Positions 1 to 9,224 of a DNA stretch of 64,000 nucleotides are shown one piece after another (position 1 is the stretch's first letter; each line of letters starts with the position of its first letter). The position numbers and the translations under genes were made by a program. Under the pieces are notes generated by a model that did no database searches, was not told the DNA's origin, and saw nothing but the letters and a program-made list of their open reading frames with translations. Source of the stretch: Sphingopyxis sp. GW247-27LB (GTDB lineage: Bacteria > Pseudomonadota > Alphaproteobacteria > Sphingomonadales > Sphingomonadaceae); the NCBI RefSeq assembly GCF_002277025.1, contig NZ_NIWD01000008.1, positions 658,333 through 722,332 of the forward strand, written 5' to 3'.

Positions 1-18
1 GCGGGAGGGGATAAAGGG

Positions 19-345
19 TCAGGCCTTTTCCAGCGTGCACTGGAGCGGGTGCTGGTTCTGCCGCGCGGCGTCCATCACCTGGTTCACCTTGGTTTCTGCG
101 ACCTCGTAGCTGAACACGCCGCACACGCCGACGCCCTGCTGGTGGACGTGGAGCATCACCTGCGTCGCCTGTTCGATGTCCATGTTGAAGAAGCGCTGCA
201 GCACCATCACGACGAATTCCATCGGGGTATAGTCGTCATTGAGCAGCAGCACCTTGTACATCGACGGCTTCTTGGGCTTCGCGCGCGTGCGCGTCGCGAT
301 GCCGACGCCGGGGGTGCCGGGCGCGTCGTCGTCCTTGTCCGCCAT
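19..345 (-). CDS. clpS: ATP-dependent Clp protease adaptor ClpS
   Basis: A 108-residue ClpS, the adaptor that binds N-degron substrates (and the ClpA N-domain) and hands them to ClpAP in the cytosol. After a disordered, charged N-terminus (about residues 1-28), the fold starts at [15 protein letters not shown]. The N-degron pocket residues are in place: Asn36-Asp37-Asp38, Met42 and His68 (in LHVHQQG). The end, [10 protein letters not shown], matches E. coli ClpS almost exactly. I chose the ATG at 345 because it gives the usual family length. In-frame ATGs at 381 and 384 would add 12-13 residues. None of the candidates has a strong Shine-Dalgarno sequence. Confidence 0.93.
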   Translation of the reverse strand: MADKDDDAPGTPGVGIATRTRAKPKKPSMYKVLLLNDDYTPMEFVVMVLQRFFNMDIEQATQVMLHVHQQGVGVCGVFSYEVAETKVNQVMDAARQNQHPLQCTLEKA

Positions 346-480
346 GGCGCGGACCGGACCGGAAGGCGGAACGTAGAACATCATCACCCGGAATATCGCA
401 CGCGGCGGCGGAATCGCAAGAGGGCGGGGAAGCATTAACCCCCTTTTCGCGGCACCTTGCGGAAAGCGGACCCAGCGAAA

Positions 481-517
481 GCAAGAACCGCCCGCATCCG
501 CGAGGGATGCGAGCGGT
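481..517 (-). terminator. Probable rho-independent terminator of the phasin gene
   Basis: A 13-bp stem (arms 487-499 and 505-517, one G-U type mismatch, 5-nt loop) is followed on the minus strand by the T-rich tail TTCTTGC. It lies about 70 bp beyond the phasin stop codon. The tail is weak, so termination is inferred. Confidence 0.5.
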
Positions 518-584
518 CCTGGGGTCGTCGGCGCAGGCGGGGAGGAGGGGAGAGAGGCCCGCGCCAACGGGAAGAGGAAGGCCC

Positions 585-1325
585 TTAGGCTGCCTTCATC
601 TTCGAGCTGATGACCGACACGCGGTTCGAGATCGGCGCGAAGCTGTCGTTCGCCATCTTGACGACCAGCTCGCTGGTCTTCGAGGTCTGCGCGACGGCGG
701 CGTCGAACGCCTTCTTGCTGTTCTCGGCATAGAGCTTGAAGAATTCGGCCGGCGACTTGACGGCGGTGTAGCCCTTCAGCGCGGCCGACGTGTCCTCGAA
801 GCTCTTGCGGGCGAAGGCAACGCCTTCCTGGCCGAGCGTTTCGAAGTTCTTGGCGGCGATCTTGCCGGCTTCGACCAGCGCTTCGACATTGGCCTTGTTG
901 AACTCGACGGCTTCCTCGGCGAGCTTGCTCGACTTGGCGAGCGCTTCCTTGGCGCGCTCGTTGAAATCGGCGGTCAGGGCTTCGGTGCGGGCCTTGGCGT
1001 CTTCGGCGAACTTCTTGACGGTGTCGTTCATGGTCTTGAATCCTTTGGTGGCGGCGGCGACCGGCTTCGGCGCGACCTTGATCTTGGGAGCAATCGTCTT
1101 GGCAGCCGCCTTCTTGGGAGCGGCCTTGGTGGCCGGCTTTGCGGCCTTCTTTTGGACCGGCTTGGCCTTGGCCTTCACGGTCTTGGTCTTGGGCGCCTCG
1201 ACCTTCGCGGGGGTCGGGGCGGCGGCTTCGGCGACAGCCGGGGCCGCGGGAGTCGCCGGCTTGGCGGCGGTTTCCAGCGTCGCGGCTTCGAAAGCCTTTT
1301 CAGCACTGTCCATCTTGGTAGCCAT
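585..1325 (-). CDS. Phasin family protein (PHA granule-associated)
   Basis: A 246-residue protein with two parts. Residues 1-95 are extremely rich in Ala, Lys and Pro (repeated KAAPKK-like blocks), resembling the histone-like tails of PhaF-type phasins. Residues 97-240 form an amphipathic helical phasin_2 domain ([15 protein letters not shown] through [16 protein letters not shown]). Phasins coat polyhydroxyalkanoate granules and control their number and size. The basic tail could also contact DNA, as in PhaF; that part is inference. The start has a good Shine-Dalgarno (AAAGGAG, 8 nt upstream). The gene sits directly downstream of phaC on the same strand but has its own promoter and two PhaR-like operators in the 122-bp gap. 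Confidence 0.9.
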   Translation of the reverse strand: MATKMDSAEKAFEAATLETAAKPATPAAPAVAEAAAPTPAKVEAPKTKTVKAKAKPVQKKAAKPATKAAPKKAAAKTIAPKIKVAPKPVAAATKGFKTMNDTVKKFAEDAKARTEALTADFNERAKEALAKSSKLAEEAVEFNKANVEALVEAGKIAAKNFETLGQEGVAFARKSFEDTSAALKGYTAVKSPAEFFKLYAENSKKAFDAAVAQTSKTSELVVKMANDSFAPISNRVSVISSKMKAA

Positions 1326-1340
1326 GGGACAACTCCTTTA

Positions 1341-1355
1341 TGTTGCAGTGCACAA
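1341..1355. promoter_or_regulatory. PhaR-like operator overlapping the phasin -10
   Basis: Imperfect inverted repeat TGTTGC-AGT-GCACAA, with a TGC-N3-GCA core like the sites bound by alphaproteobacterial PhaR. It overlaps the proposed -10 element, which would suit repression that is relieved when PhaR is titrated onto PHA granules. PhaR itself is not in the window. Confidence 0.5.
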
Positions 1356-1380
1356 TATAGGAGCGGCGCGGCGATTTCAA
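1352..1380 (-). promoter_or_regulatory. Sigma70-type promoter of the phasin gene
   Basis: On the minus strand, TTGAAA (1380-1375) and TATTGT (1357-1352) are separated by exactly 17 bp, about 27 bp upstream of the start codon. The -10 is flanked by two similar palindromes. Confidence 0.55.
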
Positions 1381-1385
1381 GAGAA

Positions 1386-1406
1386 TTTTTGTGCACCGCA
1401 CAAAAA
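1386..1406. promoter_or_regulatory. Perfect palindrome, PhaR-like operator
   Basis: Perfect 9-bp inverted repeat TTTTTGTGC-ACC-GCACAAAAA just upstream of the -35 of the phasin promoter. It shares the TGC-N3-GCA core and GCACAA half-site with the element at 1341-1355, 45 bp away. Confidence 0.55.
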
Positions 1407-1447
1407 TAATCGTGAAGCCGCCGCGATGGCAGGATAATAGCGGGATA

Positions 1448-3235
1448 TTACCGTTGCTTGACGTAGCGGCCGGGGGCGTCCTCAATCGCCTTCTTCTTGC
1501 CCTTGCCGGGGATGCGCGCACCCTTGGCGGGAGTCTTCGCGCCGTCCTGCGCCGCGATCCAGCCGATCCAGTTCGGCCACCAGCTTCCCTTGGTTTCCTT
1601 TGCCGAGGCGGTGAAGTCGTCGAGGCTCGCGGCGTCATTGTCGCCGGTCCAATATTGATATTTGCCCGCTGCGGGCGGGTTGACGACCCCGGCGATATGC
1701 CCCGATCCGGCGAGCAGGAAGGTCCTGGGACCGGAGAGATGGTCCATCAGCCGCCACACGCTGGCGAGCGGCGCGATATGATCCTCGCGCCCCGCCTGGA
1801 TATAGGCGGGGGTCTTGATCTTCCGGAGGTCGAGCGGGGTGCCGCACACCGACAGGCTGTTCGGGACGACCAGCCGGTTGTCGCGATAGAGGTCGACCAG
1901 ATATTGGCGGTGCCACTTCGCGGGCAGGTTGGTGACGTCGCCGTTCCAGTAGAGCAGGTCGAAGGGCGGATAGTCGTTGCCGAGCAGATAATTGCTGACG
2001 ACATAATTCCAGATCAGGTCGCGCCCGCGCAGCGCGTTGAAGGTCGCGGCCATGTAGCGGCCGTCGAGATAGCCCTGCGCCGAAAGCTGCTGGAGCAGCG
2101 CCAGATAGGATTCGTCGACGAACATCTTGAGGTCGCCCGCAAGCTCGAAGTCGACCTGCGCGGTGAAGAAGGTCGCCGACCTGACCTTGTCGGCCTCACC
2201 CTTCGCCGCGAGCATCGCGAGCGTCGCGGCGAGGGTGGTGCCCGCGACGCAATAGCCGATCGCGTGGACGTGCGGCACCGCGAGCAGGTCGCGGATCGTG
2301 TCGATCGCGTCGACCTGCGCCGCGACATAATCGTCCCACACCAGTTCCTTCATCGACGCGTCGGCCGATTTCCACGACACCATGAAGACCGAGAGCCCTT
2401 GTTCGACCGCCCAGGCGACGAAGCTCTTCGCGGGGTTGAGGTCGAGGATGTAGAAACGGTTGATCCACGGCGGGAAGATGACGAGCGGGACGGTGAACAC
2501 CTCCTTCGTCGCCGGCGCATAATGGATGAGCTGGTAGAGGTCGGTCTCGTGGATCACCTTGCCCGGCGTCGTCGCGATATTGACCCCGACCTCGAAGGCG
2601 TCGGGATCGACATGGCTCAATTGCCCGCGTGACAGGTCGGCGAGCATGTGGCGGAGCCCCTTGAGCAGGCTTTCGCCGCGCGTCTCGACCGCGCGCTTGA
2701 TGACCTCGGGATTGGTGATCGCGAGGTTGGTCGGCGACAGCGCCTCGGTCATCGATTTCGCCGCGAATTCCATCTTCGCGCGCGCCGCCTCGTCGAGCCC
2801 CTGCATCTGCCGCGCGGTCGCGAGCAATTGATCGGACAGCAGGCCATAGGTCTGGCGGATCAGCGCGAACGCCGGATTCGCGGTCCAGTCGGGATCGGCG
2901 AAGCGCCGGTCCCTCGGGGCATCGGCGGGCGGATCGGGGGTGAAGCCCGGGGTCAGCGCCGCGAGCGAGGTCCAGAAGGCGGCGCCCTGCTCCCACATCT
3001 TCGCACTCTGCTCGGCCCACATCTGCGCGCCGTCGCTGCCCAGCCATCTGGTCGGATCGAACAGCGGCGCGGCGGTCTGGCCCGCCTCGGCCTGGCCCAG
3101 CGCAAAGTCGAGCATCATCTGCTGCGCGCGCGCCATGACGCTCGACCAATGCTGCATGTCTTCGGGCGACGGCATGAAAGGGTTCAGCGTGTCGACCGTG
3201 TCTTCCCCACCCTTGTCGGTGCCCGCATCGCTCAT
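1448..3235 (-). CDS. phaC: Class I poly(3-hydroxyalkanoate) synthase
   Basis: A 595-residue PHA synthase, the enzyme that polymerises (R)-3-hydroxyacyl-CoA at the granule surface. An N-terminal segment (about 1-100) precedes the PhaC_N region and an alpha/beta-hydrolase core. The lipase-like box GYCVAG places the nucleophile at Cys329. The triad is completed by Asp485 (REDHIAP) and His513 (GSGHIAG), close to C319/D480/H508 of the Ralstonia enzyme. Length and motifs fit class I, which acts without PhaE or PhaR subunits. It is transcribed toward the phasin gene. The start lacks a strong Shine-Dalgarno. Its promoter shares a 116-bp divergent region with alaC. Confidence 0.97.
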   Translation of the reverse strand: MSDAGTDKGGEDTVDTLNPFMPSPEDMQHWSSVMARAQQMMLDFALGQAEAGQTAAPLFDPTRWLGSDGAQMWAEQSAKMWEQGAAFWTSLAALTPGFTPDPPADAPRDRRFADPDWTANPAFALIRQTYGLLSDQLLATARQMQGLDEAARAKMEFAAKSMTEALSPTNLAITNPEVIKRAVETRGESLLKGLRHMLADLSRGQLSHVDPDAFEVGVNIATTPGKVIHETDLYQLIHYAPATKEVFTVPLVIFPPWINRFYILDLNPAKSFVAWAVEQGLSVFMVSWKSADASMKELVWDDYVAAQVDAIDTIRDLLAVPHVHAIGYCVAGTTLAATLAMLAAKGEADKVRSATFFTAQVDFELAGDLKMFVDESYLALLQQLSAQGYLDGRYMAATFNALRGRDLIWNYVVSNYLLGNDYPPFDLLYWNGDVTNLPAKWHRQYLVDLYRDNRLVVPNSLSVCGTPLDLRKIKTPAYIQAGREDHIAPLASVWRLMDHLSGPRTFLLAGSGHIAGVVNPPAAGKYQYWTGDNDAASLDDFTASAKETKGSWWPNWIGWIAAQDGAKTPAKGARIPGKGKKKAIEDAPGRYVKQR

Positions 3236-3351
3236 GTTCGTTCCCGCTGGTCAGTGCCGTCAATATGCCTATAACAAGCCGCGATGCGGCTGGCGAGATT
3301 GCCGCTCGCGTCAATTCAAACGCACACGAAAAGGAGTTGTTCTAGTTCCCC

Positions 3352-4569
3352 ATGTCCGAAGATGAATTCTATCGCATCAAGCGCTTGCCGCCCTATGTCA
3401 TCGCCGAAGTCAACGCGATGCGAGCGGCAGCACGCGCGGCGGGCGAGGACATCATCGACCTGGGGATGGGCAACCCCGACCTGCCGCCGCCGCAGCACGT
3501 CATCGACAAGCTGTGCGAGGTCGCGCAGAAGCCCGACGCGCACGGCTATTCGCAGTCGAAGGGGATTCCGGGCCTCCGCCGCGCCCAGGCCAATTATTAC
3601 GCGCGCCGCTTCAACGTTGAGCTCGACCCCGAAAGCGAGGTCGTGGTGACGATGGGGTCGAAGGAGGGGCTCGCCAGCCTCGCGACCGCGATCACCGGCC
3701 CCGGCGACGTCGTGCTCGCGCCGAACCCCAGCTATCCGATCCACACCTTCGGCTTCATCATCGCCGGGGCGACGATCCGCAGCGTGCCGACGACGCCCGA
3801 CGAGAATTACTGGCGCGCGCTCGACCGCGCGATGGCCTTCACCGTGCCGCGCCCGTCGATCCTGGTCGTCAATTACCCGTCGAACCCGACCGCCGAGGCG
3901 GTCGATCTCGCCTTCTACGAACGGCTCGTCGCCTGGGCGAAGGAGAACAAGGTCTGGGTGCTCAGCGACCTTGCCTATTCGGAGCTTTATTACGACGGCA
4001 ATCCCACGCCTTCGATCCTGCAGGTGCCCGGCGCGAAGGACGTCGCGATCGAATTCACCTCGATGTCGAAAACCTATTCGATGGCGGGCTGGCGCATGGG
4101 CTTCGCGGTCGGCAACAAGCGGCTGATCGCGGCGATGACGCGGGTCAAATCCTACCTCGACTATGGCGCCTTCACCCCGATCCAGGCCGCGGCCTGCGCG
4201 GCGCTCAATGGCCCGCAGGATATCGTCGCGCGGAACCGCGAGCTGTATCAGAAGCGCCGCGACGTGATGGTCGAGAGCTTCGGCCGCGCCGGCTGGGAAA
4301 TCCCCAGCCCGCCCGCGTCGATGTTCGCCTGGGCGCCGCTGCCGCCCGCGCTCAGGGAGATGGGCAGCCTCGAATTTTCGAAGCAGCTCTTGACCCACGC
4401 CAAGGTCGCGGTCGCGCCGGGGGTCGGCTATGGCGAGGACGGCGAAGGCTTCGTCCGCATCGCGATGGTCGAGAACGAGCAGCGCATCCGCCAGGCGGCG
4501 CGCAACATCCGCAAATTCCTGTCGATGCACGGCGTCAACACGCCGTCGGTCGCCGCAGGCGGGAACTGA
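3352..4569 (+). CDS. alaC: Alanine-synthesising aminotransferase AlaC
   Basis: A 405-residue fold-type I PLP aminotransferase that closely follows E. coli AlaC throughout: EDIIDLGMGNPDLPPP, HGYSQSKGIPGLRRA, SKEGLASL, PNPSYPIHTFG and NYPSNPTAEAVD. The PLP lysine is Lys240 in SMSKTYSMAGWRMGF. AlaC makes alanine from pyruvate and glutamate in the cytosol. Related LL-diaminopimelate aminotransferases are the main alternative, but the local similarity to AlaC is stronger. An AAGGAG lies 15-16 nt before the ATG, somewhat far. The DUF2721 gene starts 7 bp after the stop and is probably co-transcribed. Confidence 0.92.
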   Translation: MSEDEFYRIKRLPPYVIAEVNAMRAAARAAGEDIIDLGMGNPDLPPPQHVIDKLCEVAQKPDAHGYSQSKGIPGLRRAQANYYARRFNVELDPESEVVVTMGSKEGLASLATAITGPGDVVLAPNPSYPIHTFGFIIAGATIRSVPTTPDENYWRALDRAMAFTVPRPSILVVNYPSNPTAEAVDLAFYERLVAWAKENKVWVLSDLAYSELYYDGNPTPSILQVPGAKDVAIEFTSMSKTYSMAGWRMGFAVGNKRLIAAMTRVKSYLDYGAFTPIQAAACAALNGPQDIVARNRELYQKRRDVMVESFGRAGWEIPSPPASMFAWAPLPPALREMGSLEFSKQLLTHAKVAVAPGVGYGEDGEGFVRIAMVENEQRIRQAARNIRKFLSMHGVNTPSVAAGGN

Positions 4570-4576
4570 TTCCCGA

Positions 4577-5059
4577 GTGCCGACCTTGGACGCGAGCGCG
4601 ATAGCCCAGACGATCCAGCTGTCGGTCACGCCGGTGTTCCTGCTGGTGGCGACCGGCAGCTTGCTTAACGTGCTCGCGGGGCGGCTGTCGCGCGTCGTCG
4701 ACCGCTCGCGGGTGCTGATGGCGCGCTGGCCCGAGACCGAGGGCGAGGAGCATGGGCGGGTGGTCGCCGAACTGCGCGCCGCCGACCGGCGGATGCGGGT
4801 GATCAACAATTCGATTCTCGCCGCGGTCGCCTGCGGCATCGTCGTCTGCCTGCTCGTCGCGCTGCTGTTCACCCAGGCCTTCACCGGGCTCAACCTCGGT
4901 GTCGCGGCGTCGTGGGCGTTCGCGCTCGCGATGTTGCTGCTGCTCGTGTCGCTGCTGCTCTTCCTCCTCGAGGTCCGCCTCGCCATCCGCGCGATCCAGG
5001 TACCGATGGACCTGCTCGAGGGCGAGGAACTGGGCTGGCTGCGGCGGCAGCGGGGATAG
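4577..5059 (+). CDS. DUF2721 family inner-membrane protein
   Basis: A 160-residue protein with three predicted membrane segments (about 10-33, 79-101 and 107-132). A cytoplasmic loop of charged residues (40-78, with RLSRVVDRSRVL and ELRAADRRMRVI) separates the first two. This layout and the RLSRVVDR motif fit DUF2721, whose function is unknown. I place the start at GTG 4577, 7 bp after the alaC stop, which keeps the full first membrane segment; TTG 4586 is an alternative. Longer upstream extensions would overlap alaC. Confidence 0.8.
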   Translation: MPTLDASAIAQTIQLSVTPVFLLVATGSLLNVLAGRLSRVVDRSRVLMARWPETEGEEHGRVVAELRAADRRMRVINNSILAAVACGIVVCLLVALLFTQAFTGLNLGVAASWAFALAMLLLLVSLLLFLLEVRLAIRAIQVPMDLLEGEELGWLRRQRG

Positions 5060-5063
5060 CGCC

Positions 5064-5210
5064 TGATCCTCCCTGCGGCGGAGCCGTGGGGAGGGGGACC
5101 ATCCGCAGGATGGTGGAGGGGCCGCGAGCGCCAGCGAGCGCTTCGCGCTCGGCCCCTCCGTCAGCGCTTCGCGCTGCCACCTCCCCACGCCTCCGGCGCA
5201 GGGAGGATCA
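5064..5210. repeat. Large imperfect palindromic intergenic repeat
   Basis: The outer arms (about 5064-5097 and 5177-5210) are inverted copies starting TGATCCTCCCTGCG with a few mismatches. The centre is rich in GCGCTTCGCGC-type hairpins. It lies between convergent genes, and its right arm includes the amidase stop codon. It may act as a bidirectional terminator. Confidence 0.8.
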
Positions 5211-6794
5211 ATCGGTTATGCTCGCCCTATACGTCGGCGCGACCCGCTTGCGGCTTGCCTGCTCATAGGCATAGCCCGCCGCGAGCACCGCGCTGTCGGA
5301 CCATTTCGGGCCGATGAAAGAGAGGCCAACCGGAAGTCCTTCGACCGCGCCCATTGGCACGGTGAGGTGCGGATAGCCTGCGACCGCGGGCAGATCGCTG
5401 ACGCTCGGGCCCGTATAATGGTCGCCGTTGACGAGGTCGGTGGTCCAGGCGGGGCCGTTGGTCACGCCGACGAGCAGGTCGACGCCATGCGCCTTCAGCA
5501 GCCGGTCGATCCCCTCGGGGCCCGCGAGCCGCGCCGCCTTCGCCTTCGCTTCGCGATAGGCGGGGCTATCGAGCCCGCCCTTGGTCTCGGCCAGCTCGAA
5601 CAGCGACTGGTCGAACCAGCGCAGTTCCTCGGGATGTGCCTTGTTGAAGGCGATCAGGTCGGCGAGCGTCTTCGGGCCGTCCTTCGCGGGCAGGCTCGCC
5701 AGATAGGCGGCCATATCGGCCTTGAGTTCGGTCATCATGATCTCGAACTCGGCATCGCCAAGCCCATCGAGGCCGGCCTGGCTGTCTTCAATCTCGACGA
5801 TCGTCGCGCCGAGACCGGCCATCTGCTTCAGCGCCGCGTCGAACAGCGCGGCGATGTCGGCGCGCTTGCCGATGCGGTCGCGCAGCACCCCGATGCGCTT
5901 GCCCTTGAGCGCGCCCGGCGACAGCGCGGCGGCGAAATCGGCCTTGTGCGCGTCGGCCTCGGCGGTCGCGGGGTCGGCGGGATCGCTGCCCGCGATGACG
6001 CCCAGCATCGCGGCGGCGTCGCGCACGCTCAGCGTCATCGGCCCCGCCGTGTCCTGGCTGTGGCTGATCGGCACGATGAAGGTGCGGCTGACGAGCCCGA
6101 CCGTGGGCTTGAAACCGACGATGCCGCTCAGCCCCGAAGGGCAGGTGATCGAGCCGTCGGTTTCGGTCCCGACCGTCAGCGCCGCGAGACTCGCCGCCAT
6201 CGCCGCCCCGCTTCCCGCCGACGATCCGCAGGTGTTGCGGTCGAGCGCGTAGGGGTTCTTCGTCAGCCCGCCGACCGCGCTCCAGCCGCTCGTCGAGCTG
6301 TTCGAGCGTATGTTCGCCCATTCCGAAAGATTGGTCTTGCCGAGGATCACCGCGCCCGCCTCGCGCAGCCGCGCGACGAGCGGAGCATCGCGGTTCGTCA
6401 CATTGTCCTTGAGCGCGAGCGAGCCCGCCGTGGTCGGCACCGGCCCGGCGGCCTCGATATTGTCCTTGAGCAGCACCGGGATGCCGTGGAGCGGGCCGCG
6501 GATCTTTCCGGCGCGGCGCTCGGCGTCGAGCCGCCGGGCCTCGGCGAGCGCGTCGGGGAAGGTCGCGATCACCGCGCCGAGCTTCGGCCCATTGTCGTCG
6601 AGCTTCAGGATGCGGTCGAGATAGATGCTGGTGATGAGCTGGCTGTCGATCGTCCCCGCGGTCATTTCGGCCTGGAGTGTCGCCGCGTCCTTGCCCTCGA
6701 TATCGGGGAGCGGCGGCGGCATCGCGGCGGCGGGGACGAGCGGCAGCAGGACGGCGGCGACCGCCAGCGCGGCGAGCGGGCGAAATTTTTTCAT
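5208..6794 (-). CDS. Secreted amidase (amidase signature family)
   Basis: A 528-residue amidase with an N-terminal signal peptide (MKKFRPLAALAVAAVLL, cleavage near residue 24), so it is probably periplasmic. The Ser-cisSer-Lys catalytic set is visible: Lys110 in HGIPVLLKDNIEAAG, the GSSAGSG loop at 190-196, and the nucleophile Ser215 in GTETDGSITCPSG. The family hydrolyses amide bonds; the substrate cannot be told from sequence. The start at 6794 gives a clean signal peptide, whereas upstream in-frame codons would bury it. It is divergent from an MFS gene across a 111-bp gap. The stop lies inside the palindrome at 5064-5210. Confidence 0.9.
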   Translation of the reverse strand: MKKFRPLAALAVAAVLLPLVPAAAMPPPLPDIEGKDAATLQAEMTAGTIDSQLITSIYLDRILKLDDNGPKLGAVIATFPDALAEARRLDAERRAGKIRGPLHGIPVLLKDNIEAAGPVPTTAGSLALKDNVTNRDAPLVARLREAGAVILGKTNLSEWANIRSNSSTSGWSAVGGLTKNPYALDRNTCGSSAGSGAAMAASLAALTVGTETDGSITCPSGLSGIVGFKPTVGLVSRTFIVPISHSQDTAGPMTLSVRDAAAMLGVIAGSDPADPATAEADAHKADFAAALSPGALKGKRIGVLRDRIGKRADIAALFDAALKQMAGLGATIVEIEDSQAGLDGLGDAEFEIMMTELKADMAAYLASLPAKDGPKTLADLIAFNKAHPEELRWFDQSLFELAETKGGLDSPAYREAKAKAARLAGPEGIDRLLKAHGVDLLVGVTNGPAWTTDLVNGDHYTGPSVSDLPAVAGYPHLTVPMGAVEGLPVGLSFIGPKWSDSAVLAAGYAYEQASRKRVAPTYRASITD

Positions 6795-6905
6795 GATGCG
6801 CAGGCTTGGCAGCCGTAACGGCAATTGCAAGCGGCGATTTCGGCCGGGCGCAACGGCGTTGACAGGCCGGTCCCGGCTCTGCTCCGATGGCGGCGGGAGA
6901 GAAAA

Positions 6906-8216
6906 ATGAGCGAAAATCCTGCCCTTGCCGCAGGGCGCGGGTCGCGCGCCGCCGGTACCACCGCCGCGCAGACGCGGACGATGCTGTGGATCCTGCTGAC
7001 CGTCTATATCTTCAATTTCCTCGACCGGCAGATCGTCAACATCCTCGCCGAGCCGATCAAGGCCGATCTCGGCCTTTCCGATACCGAACTGGGGCTGCTC
7101 GCGGGGCCGGCCTTCGCGGTCTTCTACGCGCTGCTCGGCATCCCGATCGCGCGCCATGCCGACAAGGAGGGAACGAACCGGGTGCGGCTGATCGCGCTCG
7201 CGCTCGCCATCTGGTCGGCGATGACCGCGGTGTGCGGTCTCGCGCAGAATTTCGTGCAATTGCTCTTCGCGCGCATCGGCGTCGGGGTGGGTGAGGCGGG
7301 CTGTACGCCCGCCGCGCATTCGCTAATCACCGACAGCGTTCCGGCCGAGAAGCGCTCGTCGGCGATCGCCTTCTACGGGCTCGGCATCCCGATCGGATCG
7401 CTGTTCGGGCTGATCCTCGGCGGAGTGGTCAACGATCTCTACAACTGGCGCGTCGCGCTGATGCTCGTCGGCGCGCCGGGGCTGCTCCTCGCGCTGATCG
7501 TTCTCTTCTTCATGCGCGAGCCGCGACACCATCGCGTCGCCGAGGTGGCGAAGACGGCGCCCGTGCCGCTTCCCGCCGGTGCGGCGCTGCGCGAGATCTT
7601 CGGCTCGCGCGCTTTCGTCTATATCCTGATCGCGGCGTCGGTCACCGCCTTCCTCGGCTATGGCAAGGCGCTGTGGACGATCAGCTTCTTCATCCGCAGC
7701 CACGGCCTGTCGACGACCGAGGCGGGGCTGTCGATGGCGGTCGTGCTCGGGCTCGCGGGCATCTTCGGCACATGGCTCGGCGGCAAGGTCGCCGACCGGT
7801 TCGGCACGGCGGACAAGAAGCATATCCTGACGCTGCCCGCCTATGGGATGGCCGCCGCCGCGCCGGTGCTTTTCCTCGGCTATCATATGCAGGACTGGCG
7901 CGTCGCGGTCGCGCTTCTCGTCGTACCGACGATCCTCAACGCCGCTTATTACGGCCCCGCCTATGCCTGCGTGCAAGGGCTGGTGCGGCCGCAGGCGCGC
8001 GCGGTCGCGGCATCGATCATGCTGTTCGGGCAGAATCTGATCGGGCTCGGCTTTGGGCCCTTCCTGTTCGGCGTGCTGTCCGATGCGCTGGCGCCGGCCT
8101 ATGGCGAGGAGAGCGTGCGCTATGTCCTCTATGGCGCCGCGTGGCTCGGGCTGATCCCCGCCTTCTTCTTCTGGCGCGCCAGCCTGCGCCTCGGGCGCGA
8201 GCTGAAGTCGGGCTGA
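6906..8216 (+). CDS. MFS transporter (putative organic anion or drug transporter)
   Basis: A 436-residue major facilitator with about 12 hydrophobic segments starting at MLWILLTVYIFNFLDRQIVNIL. The FNFLDRQIV and GVGVGEAGCTPAAHSLITD stretches are typical of the large sphingomonad MFS group related to spinster and hexuronate transporters. No ligand can be assigned. The ATG at 6906 has GGGAGAG 6 nt upstream; an upstream in-frame start at 6825 would add a non-membrane extension. Its divergent neighbour is a secreted amidase, so a link between periplasmic hydrolysis and uptake is possible, but this is inference only. Confidence 0.85.
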   Translation: MSENPALAAGRGSRAAGTTAAQTRTMLWILLTVYIFNFLDRQIVNILAEPIKADLGLSDTELGLLAGPAFAVFYALLGIPIARHADKEGTNRVRLIALALAIWSAMTAVCGLAQNFVQLLFARIGVGVGEAGCTPAAHSLITDSVPAEKRSSAIAFYGLGIPIGSLFGLILGGVVNDLYNWRVALMLVGAPGLLLALIVLFFMREPRHHRVAEVAKTAPVPLPAGAALREIFGSRAFVYILIAASVTAFLGYGKALWTISFFIRSHGLSTTEAGLSMAVVLGLAGIFGTWLGGKVADRFGTADKKHILTLPAYGMAAAAPVLFLGYHMQDWRVAVALLVVPTILNAAYYGPAYACVQGLVRPQARAVAASIMLFGQNLIGLGFGPFLFGVLSDALAPAYGEESVRYVLYGAAWLGLIPAFFFWRASLRLGRELKSG

Positions 8217-8237
8217 TCGCGGCGTTCCGACGGGCGA

Positions 8238-9224
8238 TCAGTTTCCGGCCAATATGATCTCGTCGCCCGTCGTCGATACCCGCCTCGCGATATCGTTGAG
8301 TTCGAGCGCCTTCACGAACCCGTCGATGTCGCCGGCCGAAAATACGCCGACGATCTGCTTGTCGGGGATCGCGCCGTTCTGGAACCTCAGCTTTCGCGTC
8401 GAGTAGCGATTGACCTCGGCGACGGCCTTCGAGAGCGGATCGTGCATGAAGATGAGGCGCCCCTCGGTCCAGCTCGTCTCCTTGTTCACGTCGACGCTGC
8501 TGAGCGTCCAGTTGCGATCGGCGCCGATGACGAGCTGGCGTCCGGGGACCATGACGGTGCTGTTGCCGCCGCCCGTTTCATCGACCTGGACCTTCCCCTC
8601 CGCCAGGACGACGGCCATCTCCCCCTGATCGAGGCTGACTTCGAACGCCGTCCCGACGGCGCGCACCCTTTTCCCCCCGGCATTGACGATGAAGGGCCGC
8701 GCGTGATTGCTGGCGACGCGGAAGAAGGCGCGGCCGCGAAGCAGGTCGACCTCGCGCAGCTTCGATGTCTCCGCGAACCGCATCTCGGTTTCGGAATCGA
8801 GCGTGACGACGGACCCGTCGGGGAGGGTCACGGTGGTCCGCTGCCCGGTTTCGGTGTGGAAGGCCTGCGCCGATCGCTCGCCGGTGCCGGACCACAGGCC
8901 GGGAAGCGTCGCCCAGCCGAAACCGATCATGAGCAGAATGGCCGCGGCGATCGCGAATCCCGGCCAGCGGCGTGCCGGGCGGTAACCCGCAAGCCGCTCC
9001 TGGGCCGGATTATTGGATAGCGCGGGGTCGTTCTTCGCGGTTCCGGCGATGGTCCAGGCCTTGTCGATCGCGCGATAGGCGTCGCGATTTGCGTCGGACC
9101 GATCGAGCCATTCGCGAAAACGATATTCGTCTTCCAGCGTGACGTCGCCCGCGAGCCGAAGATTATACCAATGCGCCGCCTCCGAGCGCAGCGCGGCGCG
9201 ATTCATGGATTGTTCGCCGCTCAT
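8238..9224 (-). CDS. FecR-type anti-sigma factor
   Basis: A 328-residue single-pass membrane regulator. Residues 10-55 form the cytoplasmic DUF4880-like domain (AAHWYNLRL through FREWLDRSDANRDAYR) that contacts the sigma factor. A membrane segment spans 89-107. The periplasmic FecR core follows at 120-220 (TLPDGSVVTLDSETEMRF, RGRAFFRVA), then a C-terminal DUF4974/STN-like domain at about 255-325 (DPLSKAVAEVNRYS, GVFSAGDIDGF). It should relay a signal from an STN-bearing TonB receptor; the receptor at 10061 is the obvious partner. The start overlaps the sigma gene's stop by 4 bp, so the two are probably translationally coupled. Confidence 0.92.
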   Translation of the reverse strand: MSGEQSMNRAALRSEAAHWYNLRLAGDVTLEDEYRFREWLDRSDANRDAYRAIDKAWTIAGTAKNDPALSNNPAQERLAGYRPARRWPGFAIAAAILLMIGFGWATLPGLWSGTGERSAQAFHTETGQRTTVTLPDGSVVTLDSETEMRFAETSKLREVDLLRGRAFFRVASNHARPFIVNAGGKRVRAVGTAFEVSLDQGEMAVVLAEGKVQVDETGGGNSTVMVPGRQLVIGADRNWTLSSVDVNKETSWTEGRLIFMHDPLSKAVAEVNRYSTRKLRFQNGAIPDKQIVGVFSAGDIDGFVKALELNDIARRVSTTGDEIILAGN

